From: Actinoplanes philippinensis
Lineage (GTDB): Bacteria; Actinomycetota; Actinomycetes; Mycobacteriales; Micromonosporaceae
Direction of reading: 5' to 3'
Assembly (NCBI RefSeq): GCF_900113015.1
Contig: NZ_FONV01000005.1
Coordinates: 124,001 to 188,000 of the forward strand
DNA length: 64,000 nucleotides
The position numbers and the translations under genes were made by a program. The notes under the pieces were generated by a model. That model made no database searches. It saw only the letters and a program-made list of their open reading frames with translations, and was not told the DNA's origin. Positions 44,736 to 52,026 of the stretch are shown here, piece after piece (positions within the stretch are counted from its first letter, which is position 1; the number at the start of each line of letters is the position of its first letter).

Positions 44736-45200
44736 GTGAGCACGGTCACCGAGTTCGTTGACGTCAACGTCCCGGTTCGCACGGCCTACAACCAGTGGAC
44801 CCAGTTCGAGGAGTTCCCCCGGTTCATGGAGGGGGTCAGCGAGATCCGCCAGCTCGACGACACCCACACGCACTGGAAGACGGAGATCGCCGGGATCAAG
44901 CGCGAATTCGACGCCGAGATCACCGAGCAGCTGCCCGACGAGCGGGTGGCGTGGCACTCCACCGACGGCGAGAAGCAGGCCGGTGTGGTCACCTTCCACC
45001 GGATCGACGACACCCACACCCGGGTCACCGTGCAGATGGACTTCGACCCGCAGGGGTTCGTCGAGACGGCCGGCGACAAGCTCGGCGTCATCGACCGGCG
45101 CGTGAAGGGCGACCTGCACCGCTTCAAGGAGTTCATCGAGAGCCGCGGCGGCATCGAGACCGGTGCGTGGCGGGGCCAGGTCGACCGGCCGGGCATCTGA
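44736..45200 (+). CDS. SRPBCC-family (polyketide cyclase-like) protein
   Basis: The 154-residue protein starts TVTEFVDVNVPVRTAYNQWTQFEEFPRFM, the classic entry to Polyketide_cyc2 domains, and ends in a long helix. It binds a hydrophobic ligand of unknown identity; similar proteins are stress-associated in actinobacteria. An AGGGAGA box precedes GTG 44736. A terminator and a small hydrophilic protein gene follow. Confidence 0.88.
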   Translation: MSTVTEFVDVNVPVRTAYNQWTQFEEFPRFMEGVSEIRQLDDTHTHWKTEIAGIKREFDAEITEQLPDERVAWHSTDGEKQAGVVTFHRIDDTHTRVTVQMDFDPQGFVETAGDKLGVIDRRVKGDLHRFKEFIESRGGIETGAWRGQVDRPGI

Positions 45201-45214
45201 CGATCGGAACACCC

Positions 45215-45244
45215 CGGAGACGGTCGCCACGGCGGCCGTCTCCG
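45215..45244. terminator. Hairpin terminator after the SRPBCC gene
   Basis: Perfect 9-base arms (45215-45223, CGGAGACGG, and 45236-45244) with a 12-base loop are followed by CCGTTT, 15 bases after the SRPBCC stop. Confidence 0.65.
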
Positions 45245-45280
45245 CCGTTTCCACCACTTTCCGAAGGGTATGCCACGATC

Positions 45281-45469
45281 ATGACCGATTCACGCGACAC
45301 CGAGACCTGGCGCGACGAGGAGCGGCTGCCGCTCAGCGAACTCAACAAGGCGATGGCCAGCTGGGACACCGACGGCCAGAACGACCCCACGGACAACGAC
45401 GCCGGCGCGGAGCCCTCGGTCACCGCAGGCGAGCGCCCCAGCACCACCGGACATACCGGACCACACTGA
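45281..45469 (+). CDS. Small hydrophilic acidic protein (62 aa)
   Basis: The product starts MTDSRDTETWRDEERLPLSELNKAM and continues as a disordered Asp/Asn/Thr-rich tail with no membrane helix. It lies behind the hairpin that follows the SRPBCC gene and has only a weak GAAGGG box at long spacing. I recognise no family. Composition resembles small stress-type proteins, but that is not diagnostic. Confidence 0.5.
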   Translation: MTDSRDTETWRDEERLPLSELNKAMASWDTDGQNDPTDNDAGAEPSVTAGERPSTTGHTGPH

Positions 45470-45591
45470 TACGGTACGGCCACGCCGGGCACCCTCCGCT
45501 ACGACGGTCCGGTGAGCGAGACACCGGACCGACCCGATGCCGCCGGGCTCATGCGACGGTCACCGTCACCCCCGATACGCGCCCTCGTCCG

Positions 45592-46941
45592 CTACCGGTC
45601 GGCGGCGTCGCGGCCCGGCTTCACCGGCATCGCAGTGCGGCTCGGTCGTGCGGGCGCTGCCGACCGGACCGGCTTGCGCCCACCGGCAGCCCGATCCGGC
45701 CCGGCCGGCGTTGGATCCCGCCTCGGCTCCCCCTGTGCCGAACTTCGGCGTGGATGACTCGGCACACCGGCCCGCCCCGGCACTCCGCCGTCCGTACCAC
45801 GGCCCGGCCTCACCGGCGTCGCATCGCGGCGCGCATGACCCGAACCCCGACCCTGCACCCCGCCGTCCGCACCACGACCCGGCCCCACCGTGGTCGCATC
45901 GCGGCGCGCATGACCCGAACCCCGGCCCGGCACCCCGCCGTCCGTACCACGACCCGGTCTTGCCGGCGTCGCATCACGGTGCGCATGACCCGAACCCCGG
46001 CCCGGCACCCCGCCGTCCGCACCACGACCCGGCCTCACCGGCGTCGCGTCACGGCGTGCGTGCCCCGGCTGCCGATCCGCCGGGCCCGCCCCGGCCCCTC
46101 GGCGTGCGGCCGGACCAGAGCCGGGGCCGGACGGGGCAGTTCCGCGACCTGGCTCCCGGACGACCGGATCCGGCGCGTCCGGCTGCGGCGCGATGTCCGA
46201 CGGCCGGCGGATCACGAGAGCGCCGATCCCCCCGTCGGCCCGGATCGCGACCCGGTTGCGGGCCGGCCGAAACGCCGGTTCGCGGAGGACGGTGCCGGCG
46301 GCGGTGCCGTTGTTGGCGGTCCACGGTGTCTCCACCGATCCGGCGCCCTGCGTCAGGTGGATCCGTACCGGGGTTCCCCGCCGCACCGACACCACCGCGG
46401 TGCCGATCCCCCCGGTGAAGACGACCGGCACCGTGCCGTCCGGTTCCGGCAGCCACACCTCGGCCAGCCCGGCGGAGCCGACCTCGACCCGCTGCACCCG
46501 GCCGTCGCGCAGGTTCAGCTGCTGCTCCCCCGCCCCCGCCGGGAGCCGGATGTCCCACCGCACATCACGGTTGAGGACGATCCACACCTCGTCGAGCCCG
46601 TCCCCCGCCGCCTCGGTCAGCCGCACCGTGACCCGCCCGCCACGGCTGTCGACGACCGGCACGACCCCCGCGTCGGCGGCGGTGCTGATCCGGTAGAGCA
46701 GCCCGGGCAGTCGCGCGAATCTCACCCGTACGCGCGCCGCGGCATCACCCACAGTGAGCCAGGCAGCGGTCCTGCCGCCGAGCGGCCCGGCGACCACCCG
46801 CTCGGCGACGACCGGTCCGACGGGGGCCGGGGGCGGCGCCGGGGGCGCCGGCCAGACCATCACGACGCCTCCCACGGCCAACGCCGTAACCCCGGCGGCG
46901 GCAAGAATTGAGCGACGGAGACGCAAGTCGGTGGGCACCAT
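45592..46941 (-). CDS. Secreted/membrane-anchored protein with 25-residue tandem repeats
   Basis: The 449-residue frame has a basic N-terminus and signal/anchor helix (RSILAAAGVTALAVGGVVMVW), a Pro-rich linker, then a beta-rich domain of about 220 residues (residues 45-265). A Gly/Arg/Pro-rich tail containing about four 25-residue repeats (GHARRDATPVRPGRG-type) follows. The N-terminal half is convincing coding sequence; the tail is encoded by a 75-bp DNA repeat that is open in several frames, so its translation is less certain. ATG 46941 is chosen because the upstream extension overlaps the divergent gene. No family recognised. Confidence 0.65.
   Translation of the reverse strand: MVPTDLRLRRSILAAAGVTALAVGGVVMVWPAPPAPPPAPVGPVVAERVVAGPLGGRTAAWLTVGDAAARVRVRFARLPGLLYRISTAADAGVVPVVDSRGGRVTVRLTEAAGDGLDEVWIVLNRDVRWDIRLPAGAGEQQLNLRDGRVQRVEVGSAGLAEVWLPEPDGTVPVVFTGGIGTAVVSVRRGTPVRIHLTQGAGSVETPWTANNGTAAGTVLREPAFRPARNRVAIRADGGIGALVIRRPSDIAPQPDAPDPVVREPGRGTAPSGPGSGPAARRGAGAGPADRQPGHARRDATPVRPGRGADGGVPGRGSGHAHRDATPARPGRGTDGGVPGRGSGHARRDATTVGPGRGADGGVQGRGSGHARRDATPVRPGRGTDGGVPGRAGVPSHPRRSSAQGEPRRDPTPAGPDRAAGGRKPVRSAAPARPSRTAMPVKPGRDAADR
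45771..46060. repeat. 75-bp tandem repeat, about four units
   Basis: Equivalent points (GCATCGCGGC or variants) fall at 45821, 45896, 45971 and 46046, exactly 75 bases apart. Units differ by a few substitutions and keep length, so the 25-codon period is preserved in the leftward gene. An expansion/contraction hotspot is likely. Confidence 0.85.
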
Positions 46942-47005
46942 CGGACAACGGAGAATCGGCCGAACGGGTGACGGCGATCCGCCCATATCGCGCCAGACTT
47001 TCCGA

Positions 47006-47215
47006 GTGCGATCTGTCGGTTTCCTCTCCGAGCGCCAGCGCCGCTTCGCCTGGGTCGGCTTTCTCCTGGCCGCCTTCCAGGCACCTTTGGCAGCGAAACT
47101 GGTCGATGACGCGTCCTGGTTCTTCGCGGTGGTGGTCGCCCTGGTGGTAGCCACCGTGATCATCGCCGACGACGCCGAGCGCCGTCGCCCCGAAACAGTC
47201 GACTACCCGGAGTAA
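47006..47215 (+). CDS. Small membrane protein (69 aa)
   Basis: GTG 47006 encodes a basic start (RSVGFLSERQRRFAW), two hydrophobic segments (VGFLLAAFQAPLAAKLV and WFFAVVVALVVATVIIA) and a charged tail DDAERRRPETVDYPE. It is divergent from the repeat-containing protein with a 64-base gap. Function is unknown; a longer upstream reading overlaps that gene and is rejected. Confidence 0.6.
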   Translation: MRSVGFLSERQRRFAWVGFLLAAFQAPLAAKLVDDASWFFAVVVALVVATVIIADDAERRRPETVDYPE

Positions 47216-47419
47216 CCCTCCCGGCGACCACCTGCCACCGCGCCCTCCCTGATCGCGGCCCCCTCACCGCTACCCTGTCGGCCGCACCCCACCGACGCGC
47301 CGCCCCTCAGGGGCATCAGGAGACGCGCATCCCGAGCTGCCCACACAGGGAAGCTCCCGTGTGGCCGCCCCATGCCTTCCGACGGCCGCCGCACCAACCC
47401 CATCACCATCGGCCTGCCT

Positions 47420-47674
47420 TCTCGGTCCGGGACATGCCATCCACCTCGCCCCATCTCGGCAGGCCGGGACACGCGATCCGGCTGGCCCCATCTCGTCGGG
47501 CTGGGACACGCCTTCCGCCTCGCCCCATCTCGGCAGGCCGGGACACGCCATCCGGCTCGCCCATCTCGGCAGGCCGGGACACGCCTTCCGCCTCGCCCCA
47601 CCTCGTCGGGCCGGGACGCGCCTTCCGGCTCGCCTCAGCTCGTCGGGCCGGGACGCGCCTTCCGGCTCGCCTCA
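47420..47674. repeat. 37-bp tandem repeat (minisatellite), seven units
   Basis: Seven units start at 47420 (34 bases), 47454, 47491, 47528 (36 bases), 47564, 47601 and 47638; all others are exactly 37 bases. Each contains a variant of CTCG(G/T)C(A/G)GGCCGGGACACGC followed by CTTCCGCCTCGCCCC. The period is not a multiple of three, so it is not a coding repeat. The last three bases of the last unit form the stop codon of the leftward 180-aa gene. There are no spacers, so it is not CRISPR. Nothing else is visible in 47216-47419. Confidence 0.88.
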
Positions 47675-48214
47675 GCCTTCCGCGTCCTCGACCGGACCTG
47701 GCCGGGCCTCGTGCCCGGGCCGGCCATGGGTTCGCCGGCGTTCCTTGAGCCCCGCCTCGTAGAGATGGCGCCGTCCACCGGCCAGCCGATCCCGGGCCTC
47801 CCGTTCCAGCGCACAGAACTCGGCGTAGTAGCCGTCGTCGAACTCCTCGACGATCTGGAACGTCCAATGCCCCGGAATGACGTTGCGCCCGATCAACTCC
47901 CGCTCGATCCGCTCGGCCATCTCGGCCTGCCCCGCCTGCATGAACAGCGAAACCGCCTCATCCAGCGCGAAGTCCGCCTTCCCGACGAGCTGATGCGCGC
48001 TGTAGAGATGCCCGCGAACCCGTTCCACCGTCTCCAGCGCCTCACTCAGCTTCCCGAGCGCCTCCACTGTCACGTCATCGAGCCCGTCCGGCCGCCGATG
48101 CGCCAGATCGGGCCCGTCCTCCACGGCACCCGATCCGATCCCGCCGTCCGCGGCCGCGCTCCGGCCCGCCCTACCGTTGCCGGCCGGCATCGTGTGCTGA
48201 TCCGCCACGCCCAT
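47672..48214 (-). CDS. Conserved actinobacterial protein of unknown function (180 aa)
   Basis: The protein has a variable N-terminus (about 40 residues) and a well-formed helical domain: LGKLSEALETVERVRGHLYSAHQLVGKADFALDEAV, then MAERIERELIGRNVIPGHWTFQIVEEFDDGYYAEF, ending in the basic KERRRTHGRPGHE. It looks like a conserved single-domain cytosolic protein; I recall the pattern in actinobacteria without a function. ATG 48214 is preferred over longer Gly/Ala-rich extensions. Its stop codon lies within the last unit of the 37-bp repeat array. Confidence 0.75.
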   Translation of the reverse strand: MGVADQHTMPAGNGRAGRSAAADGGIGSGAVEDGPDLAHRRPDGLDDVTVEALGKLSEALETVERVRGHLYSAHQLVGKADFALDEAVSLFMQAGQAEMAERIERELIGRNVIPGHWTFQIVEEFDDGYYAEFCALEREARDRLAGGRRHLYEAGLKERRRTHGRPGHEARPGPVEDAEG

Positions 48215-48462
48215 CACCAATCCCTCCGCGCCGTCACCGGGACCGGCTCCGGCACCCGCCCCGCACCGCCCGATCGCCGGACCGCTCGCCGAGGCCGCCC
48301 GACTTCGCGGGAGCAACCCCGCGCCCCGGCCACCGCGGGCGGGGACGAGGGCCACACCGGGTCATTCGCCGTACGGTCCGGTTTCCCGCGTCCGGCGAGT
48401 TCAACCGGCCTGCAACGGTGAAGGACCCGTCGGTCACCCTGGGCTACCTAACGTTTCTTCTC

Positions 48463-48819
48463 ATGAATGGCCTGTTCAGCAACGCCGCCGCCCGCGCTGC
48501 TCAGCGCTCCGCCCACGCTTCGCTCGCCGACCTGACCGCCGCTGTCGGCGTGACCGGTCTCGCCGCCGCCCAGGCGAACCCCGGCCTCATGTCGGTCATC
48601 GACCAGCACGCCGCCGGCGTCCGGGACAGCCTCGACGCCGACTCCCGCCCGCTGACCGCGATCCTGCTCGCGGCCTACGCCGAGGGTGTCCGGGACGCCG
48701 CCTTCCAGCACGGTTGGACCGCCCCCGAAGGTGACATCGACTGGGCCGAGAACGACTGGGTCCTGCGCCGCCTGCTCGCCGTCTGCATGCTGGCCACCAC
48801 CCTGCCGGCCCCGCGCTGA
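48463..48819 (+). CDS. DUF6401-like protein
   Basis: The 118-residue helical protein shows AAQANPGLMSVIDQHAAGVRDSL, LAAYAEGVRDAAFQHGW and WVLRRLLAVCMLAT, the spacing typical of the actinobacterial DUF6401 family, sometimes labelled natural-product-associated. No biosynthetic cluster is adjacent, so that label is not supported here. ATG 48463 is the family start; TAACGT lies eight bases upstream, weaker evidence for a leaderless start. Confidence 0.72.
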   Translation: MNGLFSNAAARAAQRSAHASLADLTAAVGVTGLAAAQANPGLMSVIDQHAAGVRDSLDADSRPLTAILLAAYAEGVRDAAFQHGWTAPEGDIDWAENDWVLRRLLAVCMLATTLPAPR

Positions 48820-48948
48820 CGACTTCCCGGACAGGAACGCTGGTGGACCCGGATCATCGAGGATCCGGCCCCGGGCAACCGGTGACCACCACGTGAGACT
48901 CCCGGCCGGCTGATTCGGCCGCACCTGCAACCCGAGTCCCCGACCACG

Positions 48949-48980
48949 AGGGCCGGCACCGGAACCCCGGTGCCGGCCCT
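48949..48980. terminator. Bidirectional terminator
   Basis: Perfect 14-base arms (48949-48962, AGGGCCGGCACCGG, and 48967-48980) enclose a 4-base loop. The hairpin lies between the rightward DUF6401-like gene and the leftward membrane gene, three bases beyond the latter's stop. Confidence 0.88.
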
Positions 48981-48983
48981 CCG

Positions 48984-51326
48984 TCATCCCGCCTTGGGCC
49001 GAGGCCCTTCCACCGTGGGTTCGTCGTCCTCCGATCCCCGCCGCGAGCCCGCGAGGGTGCTCTCGTCGTCGTCGACACCCGAAATGCCCGGCTCACGAAG
49101 ATCGGGAACAGTGGGGTCGTCCCGTCCCGCCGCAGCGGGTTCGCCGGGACCGCGGTCCTCGTCGATCATCACGGTCACATCCGGCTCGGGCGCGGAGATC
49201 ACGGTCGGCTCCTCGTCGACGCCGGTCCCGCGGGTGATGACCGAAGTGGTCGGCTCCTCCGAACCGGGCACCGAGATCGTCGGCTCGTCCCCGACCGTGA
49301 GAAAGGCGGTCGGCTCATCGTCACCCGGTGAGAGGAAAGTGGTGGGCTCGTCGTCGTCCGCGGGATCGGCATGCTCCTCGGCAGCCGAGGACGACACCGA
49401 CGGTTGCGGGCGCACTCCGGGGGTGAGGAACGCGGTTTCGGCGGATCCGACACGCACGTAGACCGTGTCTTCCTCGTCGAAATGATCCGAGTCGCCGGGC
49501 GGATCGTCGTAGCGATCGAAACCCGGGATCATGTGCGGCCGATCGTCCCTCGGCGCGACGATGACCTGGGTCTCGTCGCTGTCGGTCTCGCGAGCCCGGC
49601 GTTCCTCCTCAGCCCAGCGCGTCTCCCATTCCCAGTCGTCGGCCTCTTCCGGAACTGCCGAACCGGGCACCGAACCAACATCCGCTCCCAGCCCTGAAGC
49701 AACGTCCTGGCCTGGCCCTGGGACAGCGTCCGCGCCCGGCGATGAAGCAACGTCCGCACCCGGGCCTGGGACAACGTCCGCGCCCGGCGATGAAACGACG
49801 GAACCGACCGGGCTCTCCGACTCGGCGGGCAGATTCTCGACGCCCGGCCCCGCGCTGCTGACTCCCCCGGGAGAATCGTCGTCCCCGACCATCCCGCCAG
49901 TGACCACCGCGGCCGTGCCGGACGTCTCCACCCGCCGTTCCGCCGAGGCACGGCTCATTTCGGCAGCCAGATCGGCCTCACCGGCGCGACGTGCCTCGCC
50001 CGCGCCGCGCCGCTCAGCCGCAAGCCGAGCCGCCCCGGCCGGCTTCGAGCCGCTCAGATCGTGACCGCCGGGAGCCGGCTCACCACCGGCTCCGGCAACC
50101 GACGGATCCTCCCCGGTCGCTCCCGAGCCCGTATCCGCAGGACCGGAGTCCACAGACCCGGAACCGGCCGAAATCGCCCCGGTGCCCGGGGTGACGACCC
50201 CGCGCGATGAGGCCGAACCGCCCCCAGGAACGGAGGTCGACCCGCCCCCGGCACCGAAGGTCGGGCCGAACTCAGCAGCAGAAGCCGAGCCGACATCCGG
50301 GGTAGAGACCGAGCCGGCCCCAGACGTAGACGCCGAGCCGGCCCCAGAGGTAAAGGCCGCGCCAGCCCTGGAGCTAGCAGGGCCGGACGAAACAGAACCA
50401 AAATTACCAGATAGGGACGAATCAGACCCAGAAGGAGAAGGACGGCGCGGACCAACTTCCGGCCGGACCGGCCCGGACGCTCCATGATCGGTACCGGACA
50501 CTCCCGAATCAGCCGGAACGGAAACGGGCGAACCGGGGTCGGCAGGTGCGGTCCCCGCCGCGTCGGCGGACCGGTCGTCGGCAGACCGGGAGTCGGCAGA
50601 CCGGGAGTCGGCGGGCTGCCGGGATCGCTGCTCGGCGTAGGCGCGGGCCTGCGAGCGGATGGCCGAGGCCTCGGTGGCCGCGCGATCGAGCCACCCCTCC
50701 CACCGCTGCTGCATGGGCCTGATCAGCCCGCCACCGACACCGACGATGATCACGCCCGCGACGGTGGCGAGAATGGTGATCAGGAGGGGCCGGGTCACCG
50801 AGGTGGCGATGCCGATCTGGTCGAGCCCGGCGATCACGCCGAGGGTGACGATGACGGCGGCGGCCACCTTGGCGAGGACGCGCCCGTACGCGAGACCGCC
50901 CAGAGCGGCGAGCAGCAGGTCGTGGGCGGCGCGGGCGATGGCCGTGGTGACGACGACGATGACGATGGCGACGAGGACCTGTGGCAGCCAGGAGATCAGG
51001 GCGGTGATCAGGTCGCTCGCCGGGTTGGGCCCCCAGATGCCGAATGCGGCCTGCAGCGTGAACAGCAGCACCACCGCGAAGACGAGCCGGGCGCAGACGT
51101 CGGTGACGCTCGGTGTGCCGGGTCTCAGGAGACGCCCGGCCGGGCCGCTGTGCACGAGCCGGTCGAAGCCGGCGCGCCGCAGGGCCTTAGTCGTGACGGT
51201 GCGGGCCAGGCGGGCCAGCACGTAGCCGACGGTCAGGATCAGCAGGGACACGAGGACCGTCGGCAGGTAGAGCACCACGGATCGCCACATGTCGTTCAGG
51301 CTTCGGGTCAGCCCGTCTCCGGTCAT
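48984..51326 (-). CDS. MscS-like TM-helix membrane protein with a 550-residue disordered acidic tail
   Basis: The 780-residue protein has about four to five membrane helices in its first 230 residues (VVLYLPTVLVSLLILTVGYVLARL and three more Gly/Val-rich ones), similar to conserved TM-helix/CmpX-type relatives of mechanosensitive channels. The tail is low-complexity: Ser/Gly repeats, a PGADV-type repeat stretch, and a C-terminal run of DDEPT/EEPT motifs (at least seven variants, such as DDEPTTFL, GDEPTISV, DEEPTVIS, EDDEPTVEG). A clear GGAGGA box precedes ATG 51326. Threonine after acidic residues and proline suggests phosphorylation or FHA-domain docking (inference). No beta-domain of true MscS is present. 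Confidence 0.8.
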   Translation of the reverse strand: MTGDGLTRSLNDMWRSVVLYLPTVLVSLLILTVGYVLARLARTVTTKALRRAGFDRLVHSGPAGRLLRPGTPSVTDVCARLVFAVVLLFTLQAAFGIWGPNPASDLITALISWLPQVLVAIVIVVVTTAIARAAHDLLLAALGGLAYGRVLAKVAAAVIVTLGVIAGLDQIGIATSVTRPLLITILATVAGVIIVGVGGGLIRPMQQRWEGWLDRAATEASAIRSQARAYAEQRSRQPADSRSADSRSADDRSADAAGTAPADPGSPVSVPADSGVSGTDHGASGPVRPEVGPRRPSPSGSDSSLSGNFGSVSSGPASSRAGAAFTSGAGSASTSGAGSVSTPDVGSASAAEFGPTFGAGGGSTSVPGGGSASSRGVVTPGTGAISAGSGSVDSGPADTGSGATGEDPSVAGAGGEPAPGGHDLSGSKPAGAARLAAERRGAGEARRAGEADLAAEMSRASAERRVETSGTAAVVTGGMVGDDDSPGGVSSAGPGVENLPAESESPVGSVVSSPGADVVPGPGADVASSPGADAVPGPGQDVASGLGADVGSVPGSAVPEEADDWEWETRWAEEERRARETDSDETQVIVAPRDDRPHMIPGFDRYDDPPGDSDHFDEEDTVYVRVGSAETAFLTPGVRPQPSVSSSAAEEHADPADDDEPTTFLSPGDDEPTAFLTVGDEPTISVPGSEEPTTSVITRGTGVDEEPTVISAPEPDVTVMIDEDRGPGEPAAAGRDDPTVPDLREPGISGVDDDESTLAGSRRGSEDDEPTVEGPRPKAG

Positions 51327-51445
51327 CCGTCCTCCCTGACTCGGCGAGGCGGGACACCGCACACCACCTCACCGAAGGAGTACCACGCCCCTCTGACATT
51401 CGGGCGCGCCCCTGCGTAAAGCGGCATACCACCCGGCCCGGCGGG

Positions 51446-51835
51446 TCAGCGGCGCCAGAGCACGAGGGCTTCGACAACCACCAGGGCGGCGAGGATCGCG
51501 AGGACGGCGAGGAGGGCGGCGCGATGCGTCCGGAGACGTTCGGGGGCGGGCGGTGGTCCGGCGGGGTGGGGCGTTCCCGGTTGCGGGTTCGTTCCGGCCA
51601 TCAGGGGGTACGCGCCCCCGTGCCCCGCCTCGACAGCGCCCATCGTGATCGTCTCGGCCGAGGCGGACCAGGCCGCGAGCGCCGCATACCGGTGGTCGCC
51701 GAGGTCCGGTCCGGCTGGTGGCGCGGCTCGCCGGCTGGGCAGCGGCGGCGCGACGGGCGGGGCGGCGGGACGGCGTTCACCGGCCGGGTGGGATCCGGCG
51801 GTGTCACGTGTCACACCGTGCAGCGGTTCGATCAC
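51446..51835 (-). CDS. Tail-anchored Pro-rich membrane protein (129 aa)
   Basis: The product has a Pro/Ala-rich hydrophilic part, a HRYAALAAWSASAETI segment and a single C-terminal helix (HRAALLAVLAILAALVVVEALVLW) ending WRR, the layout of a tail-anchored membrane protein. GTG 51835 is the first usable start. Function is unknown; no close neighbour partner is evident. Confidence 0.6.
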   Translation of the reverse strand: MIEPLHGVTRDTAGSHPAGERRPAAPPVAPPLPSRRAAPPAGPDLGDHRYAALAAWSASAETITMGAVEAGHGGAYPLMAGTNPQPGTPHPAGPPPAPERLRTHRAALLAVLAILAALVVVEALVLWRR

Positions 51836-52026
51836 GGCGGCGACTATAGGTGCCCGGATGTTCCACTGGCCAAGATCTCATCGCGTATCCGCCGCTCACT
51901 CACGGTGAGCACAAGCGCGAATCAGGCTGAGCACCGACCCCGACGCGGCACCGAAGAACGGTCATTAACCGGACGGACGGCCGGTGGGGCATCGTACAAA
52001 CGGACCACACGGGCTAGGCTTTCCGC

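Noticed and set aside
45163..46911. 582-residue rightward frame with Arg/Thr-rich repeats
   Set aside because: The 75-bp repeat opens several frames; the leftward frame has a signal/anchor helix and a normal N-terminal domain, so the rightward one is taken as a shadow.
47420..47674. CRISPR array
   Set aside because: The units abut with no spacers and no cas genes are present; it is a tandem repeat.
48463..48819. Secondary-metabolite cluster suggested by the DUF6401-type label
   Set aside because: No biosynthetic, tailoring or transport genes surround it; the family label alone is not evidence.
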